Position numbers and translations under genes: made by a program | NCBI RefSeq assembly: GCF_910596095.1 | Contig: NC_056552.1 | Span: 16,441,111 to 16,505,110 of the forward strand | From: Thunnus maccoyii | Taxonomy: Eukaryota > Chordata > Actinopteri > Scombriformes > Scombridae | Reading direction: 5' to 3' | DNA length: 64,000 bases | Shown here: one piece after another, positions 29,456 through 41,400 of the stretch | How positions within the stretch are numbered: position 1 is the first letter of the stretch | Layout: every line of letters starts with the position of its first letter | The notes under the pieces: generated by a model | Database searches by the model: none | Told to the model about the DNA's origin: nothing | Seen by the model: the letters and a program-made list of their open reading frames with translations, nothing else

Positions 29456-32400
29456 TTACTTGGACCTCTGGCTAGTTTGTGTGGAGCTGATAGGGATTTT
29501 TCTGGACTGCATTGTCTTTTTAGCAGGCTCTTTCTTTGAAGGTTCTTTTGCATTAGCAGAGGACTGGGTGGTCGTTTCTGCTCCAGATAGCTTGGATTTT
29601 GTGGAGGGCAGCAGTGAATGCTTAGCTGCACTGGACACCTTAGAGGATTCCTTGTCTTTGGCTGTGCTCACATTAGTCTGGGCCTCTGAAGCCCCATTCT
29701 GGGCTTTCTTGCTTGCTCCATGCGGGATTCCCTCTTTTGCTGCGTCTCCACCAACATCCTCTGGACTTCCTTTAGCTTCTGCCGCCCCTGCTTTCCCACC
29801 ATCACTTGACTTGCGTGTCTCTTTGGGCCTCAGAGCAGTTTTGAAGAAGGACAAACCTTTGTCCTCTATCTTACTGTTCCTTCGAGGCCCCTTTGATGGC
29901 GGGGCTGCACTCACCGATGAAACACCCACACTCGAGGATCGCAGACTAGTCATGGAGGAGCTACTGCTTGAGCTTCGGCCTCCCGCCTTGTTCTCCACAG
30001 CACGGCCAGGCCTGACCTCCGCTTTACTACCAGCACTCGACCTGGAGGGAGGACCTCCATGGTTAACCTTCTTCTCTGAGACCACATTGGTCCGTGAGGA
30101 TTCACGACTAGTACTCCTGTCTGTTACTCTAGTCCTTCCTGAGGCAGAACTTTTCTCGCCTCCCCCTCTGGGTGATGTCCTCCTCTGAGGCTGTGAGCTT
30201 TGTAATCCTGGAGAACCACTCTTTTTCTGTTTGGCAGAGTCAAGATGTATTACCTCCTGGGTTTGTGATGACCCTTTCTTGGAGGGGGTTGCTGTTCTTG
30301 AGGAACCAGCCTTACTAGCTTTAGGTGGTCCATCACTTTTATCCTTGGGATTTGATGCTGACTCTGCACCCTTGGTCTGTGTTCGAGACGGTGACTTGAC
30401 AATGGCTGGGGATGCAGGAGACAGAGAGCTGGACGATGTTGAGGAGGTGGCAGGACGCTTCTTGGGACTCCTTTCACTCTCCAACCCGGTCTTTGCTGAG
30501 GTCTTTTTGACAGCAGCGCTATCTGGAGCCCCATTTCTTTGTTTCGGCTCCTTTGCAGTCGCCCCGTGTCGAGGACTGACTTGTTCAGCAGCAGTGACTA
30601 CATTATTGTTATCCCCAGCCTGGGTGGAGCTCCTCTGCTCTGCCTGTGCCACAGCCTTGGAGTGAACTTGCTCTATCAGCCTCTTACTGCCTGGATTACT
30701 ATCCAAAGCTGCAAGAGATGACTTGCCCCCTGAAAATCTTTCTGGCTTAGGTGACCCACTGAAGCAGGAGGTTGACAGCTTGCTATCAACCACCTCTCCT
30801 ATCCTCTCCAGTGTCGGGGAGGAGGAGTGGGATTCCAGGGAGAAGCGTGAGGGAGAGTTGGAACGAAGTTGGAGCTTAGCGGAGTGTGACCAGGATGGCT
30901 TAGTGCCGTTCTCACCGAGCACTAGTGGGCTGGCAATAGAAGATCTTGAGGAGAATGTCTGTCTTTGCATGCCTCTCACTGCTGACCGGCTTGATAAGCC
31001 TGCATTGTAGAAAGATACACATCGATATTAGATTCACCAAGAAAATATTCATGCTTGTCACCTTAGAAACAATGAAATAAGCTCAGGAAATAAGTGTCTC
31101 TCACCATCGTCCTCGCTCCGTTCACCAGCAAACTCAGCGGACTCAGAAAGGGAGGCCAATGAGGTGCGTCTGGAGGAACCAGATGAGGCTTGGCTAGGTG
31201 GACGACTACCCATCAGCCGGCTAATCCAGTGCTCACACAATGAAGAACTAGTGGATCCTAAAGTACCAAACAGACAGTGGTTAAACATGTGCAATATATT
31301 TCAAAAGGAACCTTCAAACATGTACAAGATGTAAGGGAGTTTACAGCAATTAAATATGATAATAAAAATTACCTCCAACAGAACTGTTGGCAGACCAAGA
31401 TGGAATTGTGGCCCGTCTTTGATAAAACAAGATGTAAGCAGTCTGCTTACAGACCTCATCTTCAGAAATGGGTTGAACATCGCTATCATCAAAGCAATAC
31501 CACTGTCCATCAATGGAGTTCTTACACTGAGCTACAAGACAGAAAGCAATAAAATATAACAAAACCAGTTACTAAAAATCAACTGGAACATGTGTCACTG
31601 ATTCTGTGGATGCTGCTGCTCTGTTACCTGTGTAATGTCCTCCCTGCATGGTCCCATGATGATTACACACTGCATACAGGTCATAAAGGTAGTCCTCAGG
31701 ATCACGGCCCATCCCGTAAGGCCGTCTCCATGGCGACCAGTGGGAGGGTAGACTCCAACTGCTCTGGCTCCTCTTTACCATGTGCGGAGCCATGTCCATG
31801 CCAGTCAGCGGGAACTTCACCATGTTCTGCATCTTCATCCGTCGATCCCCATCCTAAAGGCAAAGCTTGACATTAACTTTTTTTGCTCACCAGCCACTGT
31901 GGCTAGTGGTTTTCCAAAGTTGGTAGCCACTCAACATTTTCATTGTCACAATTTTGTTATTGGGAAATTACATTTTATTTGATTAAAGTTGACTACGGTG
32001 TGCTACAATTTATTTGAAGAACTAGATTTACAACCTTTTAAATGTAAATGACCATATAACACCAAAATATAAAATGTATAACACTACAGTCATCAAATAT
32101 TCAGCTCTGATAAGGTTGTATGTAAAGCTCATGTTGTATGAAACATGCAACCAATTCAATTGTTTCCTGATTCAAAATTACAGAATTCTATACTTCTAAA
32201 TGTTTCTTGCTAGCTGTATGTTTACATCCTCAGAAGTGAATGTGAACTGTATGTAGATGCAGCAGTAAGGGTTTTGAGTGTGTGTAAGCAGCCTGGCCAT
32301 GCTCTCGTAGCTGCAGCAGGCAAGGGGGGGGGGGGGGGGGGGCATTTATCAGCCCTCTAAGTGGCTGTAGGAAAGGCAATGCTCACTGGGAGTCGAGCTG

Positions 32401-35400
32401 ACAGCAGTTTTCCTCGGATCGATCTGCAGCGCTGCTCCAGTTTATGACAAAAGAGTTCACAACACGGAATGCCACCCGCCAAAATAGCTAGTAAGAGTGA
32501 CTGTGTGATACGCAACTGCTGAATTCTACCTGCATTTGGCGGGTGGGCGGGTGCTAATGTCAAGCCCTGTCAGATGGATCATTTATTTTACAAATTCAAG
32601 TTCAGTGACAACAGTATACACTTCGCGAATAGCAAGTTTTTTCATAAACACTTCCTACATAGTAATGTAAAAAGATATCTCATGTTTTTGGTTACTCTCA
32701 GACTTAATCAAGACTTCTGTCTTCATCATTACCTGTCTAAAGCGTTTCAGGTGAAGTATGAGGATGTCTGGCAGGGTCCACAGACTGAGCTTGATGCTGC
32801 CCTGCTGAAGCTGCTTACAGTGTGGACATCGCCAAGCATCATCAGGGGCAAGCTGAAATCATTTTGGAAGAAACCTTAGTTAGTAAAGAGCAACTCAACT
32901 CCAACTTGTGTTTATGTTTTATTTAGACTGTTTTATGTTTTTTGGTACTGTAAAACATATCAACTGATGCCATTTTTATACACGAAACAGTATTTATACT
33001 GAAACAATATTATATAAAAACATGTAGAAAAGCTTAATTGTACTGCCATCTACTGGACATCAAATGATTTCTTAATTTAAGAAACCTCCTTGAACTCACA
33101 TATGTACTCAGTATCAGTGATATTCTCACCACTACACTACTGCAGCCTACATGATACATGATGTTTCAGCCTACCTGTTCCTCTTTGGTGTAGAGTTGAA
33201 AGCACTGGGCAAGTGAGCAGGTCTGAGGCTGCAGGTGCTGCTCCTTTACTTGACGCACACTCTCAGCATCTGGGATGTATTCATCCTCAGTTCTTTTGAA
33301 CAGACTGCAGGCGTAACATGGCACAGAGGGATCAAACAGAACTTCAAAAGACAGTTACAGTATATATTTTTGTTGAGTTCTCAGGGGAGATATAACACAT
33401 CACACATCTGCCCTGAACTTAATGAAATATGTGTGATATGAGATTCAGCCCTCGTCAGTTCTCACTTACTAGTCTTTCGTCTCCTTGTCCCATTCAACAA
33501 CAATTTTGACGTGAGGTGGCCCTCCAGGACCACAAGACTTATATGCTCTGTTAAAAAATTAGGTCAGAACAGGAAATCACATTATATTTTCTATTGTGGG
33601 CATTTAGCTGATATCATTTATGCAGAATTATTACTGTATAGAATGATTAGACTACAATAGAGTAAGTTTCAATTTTAGATTGCCACTACAAGTCACTACA
33701 ATGAGTACAAAAGTACATATCTGCAGAAAGAAAAGAAGAGAAAAAGCAGAGAAACAGATAATTTTGTATCTAAAAAGTTATGTTTGCAAAAGAATTTTAT
33801 TTGGAGTTTGATGATGAGCATGCCTTTTTGAAATTGCATATTAGTAGGCATTGCGGTCATGAAGTATACAGTAATTAAATGCGATAAATATGTTCTGACA
33901 AACCAAAAAAGTACTGCATTATTTCAAACTTCAACTTAGTTTAAGGGTTCATCCTCTGTTTGTTTTTTCATGTGGCAGCGGTGAAGCAATTTTTTTTTTT
34001 CTCATTCCCTCATTTTAATAAATCCGTGTAATAATCTCAATGGTCAACACCCTCTTAGAGGAAAATCTATAAAAACCAGACAAGCTATTATATATCTCAA
34101 GAGATATTTTAACATCAGCACGACTAAAGAGTCGGCCCACATTCTGTAGCTCTTCAATCAACTTCAAGTGGACTGCAGGATTTATATAATGATTCAAGTA
34201 TATACTATTCAAGTATAAGGTAACACTTCCCCCTGGTGGTGAAAAGGGACATTACCTCTCCACAGAGGGATGGCAGAGTGGCTGCTCCTCCTGAGGCAAC
34301 AGATATGTGATTCCAACTACTCCTACCACACGCAAAGTGAAGGGTCCTACCTACAGACCATCAAGAACGAGACAACATTATAAAACATGACATGGCAGCA
34401 TTATCAAACAATTACTTTAAAAGGTAATTTTGTAATTTATATACTTTTATGATGTCAGATGTCTGTTAAACATGGTCAAAGTTCCAAAACTTGAGGTGAA
34501 CGTATGTAAAAATGAGGCCTTAATTTCAAAAGCCCAGGCTCCAGCCTGCTCTGAACGCTCTGTTTGCAAAGTTTCCTCTACTTTCACATCAAACTGACAT
34601 CAGATTGTTCATGCATGCCCACAAACTGTGTTTTGCTCCTTAACTGTTTTTGCTAAGGTTGTGCCACGGGTGTATATTTTGGATCAGATTCAGGCTTGAA
34701 CAAGTTCATATTTCGACTTAAGAATAGGGGGTCCGTTTCACAAAGCAGGTTTAGTGAAAACTCAGAGTCTGTTAACCCTGAAACTCCAAGTTTTCCGTCT
34801 CAAAAAGGGAGGTAACTCAAACCAGAGAAAGAGGGGTAACTCTAGCCTGTTTCAGAGAGAGAGTTAATTTAAGCTCTCGGTCAGTTACCGTAGTAACAGA
34901 CTATGAACCTAATCTGGTCGGGACCAGGTTTTTCTCAATGAACCTCGAGTTTCTCTCTGTCTCCACCCTCTGTCAGAGCCACACACTCCATTTGATTTCC
35001 TCATTCATTCAATCAGCAGGTGAGTTTTGGCGTAGTTCTGCCGTCTGTCATTTAAAAAAATCATTAAAAAAATCAGTCAATATATTAGAAGTCCATTAGG
35101 CACAGTAGGTGGCGACTTTTTTCACTAACATGGCATGTCCTTTTGATAACGATCCCGTGGATGAAGGTGCAGCATTACTGCGCATAGAATTAGCCTAAAT
35201 ATTCGTCGGCAGATGGTTATCAGACCGCGCATAAATGTTCTAGCATTTCCAGACAATTATCTTTTTGAGCTTAGGGCCAGCTCCTCTGCCTCCGTTAGGG
35301 GTGGCGGTGCTGGACCACCACCCGTTTTACGGGCATTTGCCTTCTTTCTGTTGGCTGAGTGGAAGTCTGTGTTAGTTTAAATAGGCTTAATTATTTAATA

Positions 35401-38400
35401 GAACGTGATATAGATTAGAAGACATTTATGTGTGTGAAACCAGCAGTCAAACAGCCACTTAATATTTACTTAACAATGTAAAACATGATCAAAATGAGGT
35501 ACCCCCATGAGATTATGCTGAGGTTTTACCTGTTTGAACAATGTTTTTATATTTCATCCTAAACTGCTGCCAAGTGCGCTTCTCCCCCGCGGCATTGCAC
35601 CTAGGCTAAATGAAATAAATTAATAGGCGACCATTCAAGCAGTTTTCCTCTGTACTATTATTGTGATTGCAAAGGACTACATTTAAACTTACGCATTGAC
35701 CCGAGCAGCAATGTTCTCCCACGCTGTCTCCTTCTCTTTTGCAGCTGCAGCGGTGATGCACTTCTTTCTGAAAACGTGTTCAAACTCGTCGTATGAGCGC
35801 ACTAAGATTTCTAGTTCTAGTGGGGCGAAAAACGCAGCCCTCCTCATCCCCGTTGCCATGGTGACTCGTTGAATCGGGGCACCATTGATGTTGGCTTTTT
35901 ATCGTTGTGGTGCACGCGCTTAACTACAGGTGAAACTACTCCGAGTTGATTAAACTGACTCAAATCAGCTGTTCTGGAACCGGAAACTCAGAGTTTCCTA
36001 TCTCAGAGTAGATCAACTCAGAGTTCAGGATTAGACTCAGAGTTTGTTGAGCCTGCTTTGTGAAACGGACCCCTGGAAAAAGAAGCAAAATCCGACTACT
36101 ATTGTTTGTTTATGTAGCCTCCAGAGCTGGCAGAAGTCTGCCAAGGCGCATCTTTAGGAGCTAACAAATCAATCAAGAGTGGGCTCATCGGGAGGGGGGA
36201 CAGGAGCTAAAGCGGCCTGTTTCAGACAGGCTGAACTGAAGGGGCTGCATAAAGGGCTAGTATGCGGGAAGAGAAGTTGTTTGAACTATAAATCATGCAA
36301 AGATATTCTAGTAGAGCCCCAGAATATAAATATAGACCTGGAAATGTGCATGTCAAGTCCTCTTTGACATCCAATTGTCTGTGTGGATGCGTCTGAAGAG
36401 TACGTTACAGTATGTTATGTACCTGCACAAAGACTCCAGGGCGCAAAAGATGCCGCATCTTCTCCAGAATCTCTTTCTGCAGTACATCCCATGTCACTGT
36501 ACGCTCCAAATACAGTATAAATGGATTACCAAACCTGCAGGAAAAACGTAAAAAAATATACAGTTTTAATGCTTTCTTGGGCACAGTGATAGAAATCGTA
36601 AAACACTGCTCTTCATTAAAGTACCTGCGTCCTTGCTGTCCAGCACAGGCCCTGTTACACACCAATAGGACGATCTTCTCAGCCTGCCCAGTATTCTTAT
36701 TGGGACTCTGAGGTGGGGTTGTAGGCTCTTGTATTTGTGTAGATATCCTGTTATTATCTGTGCCATACTTCAAGTTGTTCTGGTTGAGATTTGCATGTGG
36801 GCTCCCTGTAATAAAGCAGAAAAAGTTACTCACATGAAGTTTTAAGAAGTTAGAACCGTACACTGTCTTGTAAGCGTCTTCAAAAATCAATCCAATATAC
36901 TGGTCAGTATGTGTAGTAGCCTCCCGATTAGAACATATATCCAATATTAGTCCATTTCTTATCTAATTTAGTCTCTTACTGCTGTAATAAGACAAAGAGC
37001 TAAACGAATTTCTGAAGGAATAAACAGGAAGTTGTACCGCCTCGCTTCGAGCGGATCTGCTCTGGTCTGAATAGTTCAGGTGTCTCGAAGGCAAAGATGG
37101 AGTCACTCTCCTGAATGATCTCAAGGTCGTCGTCGTCGTCACAGAAGGAGCGATGAAAGCCGTCGTAGTACATTTCGGTGAGGACGATCTGAGCAGAACA
37201 AAAAAGGGGAACAACAGCAGGGTGTGGGTGGCGTTTGAATTAATTCATTTGATCTAAATGACCCAGATATTCCAGAATATCTACCAGGTAGTAACAAAAA
37301 TTCAGATCAGAGAGGCTTTAGATTCTGAAATACAATGAACGCTTATAAATATTTATATCGCGCTGATAGTAAAATTCAGCTCAAATCAGTCTAGATAATC
37401 TTAATCTTCTATGAGACACAGCAAACACAGACTTAACCAACACTCCTTCTCTCTATCCAGTTTCCTCAAAGTAGTACACACTAAGTTTAATCCTCTTATT
37501 TCTGATACATTCATGTCCTCCAGAAGGAACATTTCAAATGAGGCTGCACCTGTTGAGCAGGGATTTTGGTCTCTTGGGCCACAGCTTGTCTCAGCCTGGA
37601 CACGGTGCCAGAGAGAGGCACCGCCACCCCGACTCTCATACAGTGGGAGCACTTTCCTTGGTACACTACTGTCACATACAAGGGCCTGCAACACAGACAG
37701 AGTGAAATTAATTGGCTGTTTCATAACCATGGCTAGAGTTATGGTTCAAAGATAGACAGCATCTTCTAATTTTAGCATTCTCCTGTCAGATCTTTCATGT
37801 TGTTTGTCTATGCTGGGTTTGACAATCTTTTTAATGCCGGCTTCAACAGCAAAATGAGACTGGATCTTGCCTTGCTCGCATTTTCGGATAGAGGGACATT
37901 TTTTTGGTGTGACAGATATTGTCTTACTCATAAACTAGATACAGAGTCACCTTACCGTGTGTGAGGTACCGGGATTGGCAGTGAGATGCAGAGGAAAGGA
38001 TCAAAAGTGTTGCTCTGTTTCTGGCAGTGAGGGCAAGTCAGAGAGGACCTACACAGAGACGTGATGAGAATAATGTAAGGCAGCTGGAACAGTGTATCAT
38101 TTTTAAAGGAGTAGTAGCCATTTTTGGAAATATGCCTCTTTGCTTTCTAGCCAAGAGTTAGATGAGAAGATCGAACCCACTCTAATTATCTGTACAGTAA
38201 ATATGAAGCTACAACTACCAGCTGATTGGCTAACTTAGCACAAAGACAAGAAACAGGGAAACAGCTAGCCTGGTTCTGTCCAAAGGTAACAAAATCAGAC
38301 TACCTAAGCTAATCAGCTGCTAGATGTGGATTCACATTTACCGTACAGACATGAGAGTGATATTGATCTTAACTCTCAGCACGAAAGAGAAGAAGTGCAT

Positions 38401-41400
38401 TTCCCAAAACTACAACTAAATTAGTGGAATACACGAATGAAAAACATAACATTCACTTCTAGTCAATGGTCTGTACAGTGTTATGTTTGATGTGCTGTAA
38501 AGATTATAGTTGTGCATAAAGATATGATGTGAAAAAATTACAGGGGGGTAGACAAAATAATGTGCACACTCGTTGAAAAAGGTCCCACAACTTGTGTACC
38601 GTTTGTATATGTATATTTATCAAGGTCAATAGATGACACCTTTTCTACTCTCTGAGGAAATACTCTCTCATATTAATCATTAATGTAGAAATCAGTATTT
38701 ACATTAGGTATAAACAGATTATATACCTGCAATTAAACAGTATCATCAGTGGATATCTATGAATCAAACAATGATACATTAATATCACTTGAAAACTTGG
38801 GCTGAGATTGAATGTTTCACCTGTATTGTGCCTGAAACAGCTCCTGTACAAAAGAGCCAGGTGCTGGTAGTGGAGATCCTTCAGGGGCATTTTCATCTTC
38901 TACTGGAGGCTGGAAAAACAAAGGAAGGCGGTGCAATTATTTGGCAAAGAAGCACAAGATAATGCATGTGAAATTACAGCAGGTTGTGCCAAAGAGACGA
39001 CATCCTGTTGAAATATAAAAACTTTGATCAGAGATTCAGATTACACTATATCTGAATATGTACTGTCTATACTGTTTGTCCAACTGTGTTGCTGTTTACC
39101 TTCCTTGGGGGTCTGCTCTCAGGGTGGATGATGTTATTGAGGTCTTCGTGGACTCTATCCAGCAACCAGAGGAGGAATTCCTGGGCATCGTGCTGGGAGT
39201 TACCCCTGAACTGAAGGGCGCTCTTTGACACCACATTCTGCAGCAGACAAGAGCAGAATAAACATATTATGGTTCTAATGGCTCAAAAAGACAGAAGGGA
39301 TTTTGTAGTGCAATGAGTACCCTTTCTTTCTTTCAACCATGCCTTGTCATAAAATATTCATTAAGTTTGACCAGGATCATGAACAGCACAATCCTAAAGG
39401 TCAGCAGAGGTGTGGGTGATGGTGAAATGCAGGCGCGGAGAGGCTTTTTAAAAACCAGGACACAGGCTGAAAATCGACAGCTTAACCTCACTGACAATTA
39501 GCTATTGGAGATCACAACAGTGTGTACACTACAGAGCCACCCAGGCTGGCAGCTATTAAAGTCACCTCTACTCATGGGCTATCAAATGTCACGCAAGGTC
39601 AAAGATATGAAGGAACCGAGCAATGTGCGCTTTCTCAGCCCGTCCCATGAGACATCCTTCCTCATTTTGAAGGCATTAGCAAGGCAGCCTCACCATTTTC
39701 TGCAGAAAGTGGTGCAAACAAAGAGCTAGACTCTCATCTGTGGCTTGACCACAGAGGTTGTCCTTAAGTAAAAATCTGTTGATGAAAGTAGATCTTAAGT
39801 TGGCTTTAGTATGTTACTCTGACAGTTTGAGGGAGGATACATCACACTCAAACTGAATATCAATTATGCATTTTATGAAATATTTGTCTTTTTGAAACTG
39901 TTATGCAGTTCGTTCCTCTCAAGGTCCTGGTGAATAAAAGAAAGTGTCCAAAATGTGCGTGATGCTTTGCGTAAAAGTGATCATTGTAGGTGACAAAACA
40001 TTTGAATGAAGCTCTTACCTAAATAAATGCAATAGTGCAAACATTCATTGTCTGTGAACACAGTTTCAAGTGATTCTAATTAAGAGTAAGTGTTGGGAAG
40101 AACATGCTCACTTAAGAAACTTCTATTTTAAATTTGAAGTCTCAAGTTCAATCTGATATATCCCTTATTTTCTCTGACATAACAAAACTCCTCCAGAGAC
40201 AAAGAGGATGTTACACAACTGTTTTCTCAGTCTAAGTAGTACTCCTCACGACAAGGAAACTCATCTTCGTGTGCAAAATCAGTGCTAGCGCTCATTAAAG
40301 GTTCTTTTTATAATTTTATTTTGGCTGATCATTACCACAATGAAACACCAGACACAGAAAAAAAACAGGATTTGTCACTGATCACAGGAATTATTTTGCA
40401 TATAGGTACCACAAGGTGTAACTCATTTGAACCCATTCTCCATCTACTATATTTTAAATTAAATCAGGTGAAAGGACCATTATCACAAAGCAATGCTTGA
40501 ATTTGATCCTTAAATATATATTTATAATACATGTCAGACCTAATCTGTAAAGTCTTAGAACTGTATCAACCATTGATTTCAGTTGCCTTGTGTTGCTTAC
40601 AGGCTACCACCATTTGTCAGATTTGTTTTACCATCAATCATGTTGTCAAATTAAGTAGCACTTTTCACAAATGGTGAAGGTCTCTCCCAATCATCCTCGA
40701 GAGTTTGTGTAGGCAGTTTGGGTGGTGTACAACACCATAATCTTCTACACCAATTGCTTCTGAGAGAAAATGGCTTCTGAGACACAGTGGATAATTCCCC
40801 TGTGTTGTTATAACGGATGTCCTCCTAATGATCTTTAAGTGCTCTCGGTTATGGCTCAGATTGTGGTCTGAGAGAAGCGGCACAAAGCGGTCACATGTGC
40901 ACGCTCGGCTGTAATGTACACTGAGTTCAATTAGCTGCATTTAAGGCGGTGACGTATAAGTTTGAGAGCAAAATCCATCCAGATATGTAATTTTTTAAAG
41001 ATATTAGATGAAAAAGTAAGTTACATAACTATTGCATTCCTCCCCAAACATATAAGGAATGACATTACTGGATCTCACCCCGTTTATTTAGATAATCATG
41101 AGAAAAAACACTAACTAACAAGAATGGTGAGTTTTTGGATATCAGATTTCCTAGTTTATTACAAATTATATACTCAAATTAACATATATTCTTTAGCAAA
41201 GTGACAGAAAGCCTGTAGCTGTATTTCCCTACCCAGTCAAACATATTCAAAGTCTCTCTAAAGAGAATAATCTATATCCAATCAGACAGTTTGTACTCTG
41301 GCTGGCAACCAAGGTAGAAAAAAATGGACAGAAATAGTAACACCGTCAAGAATAAGTGATGTGTAGTATGGTCCTTTTCAATTCAGCTCCTCTCTATTAT

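Noticed and set aside
29445-30665. Long plus-strand open frames of 247 and 144 codons
   Set aside because: They are antisense to the Ser/Arg-rich last exon of usp31, whose low-complexity codons leave the opposite strand open by chance.
36405-36944. Minus-strand 179-codon frame read as one gene
   Set aside because: It joins usp31 exons 7 and 8 through an intron that happens to lack stops. The intron has proper GT and AG borders and the spliced product matches USP31.
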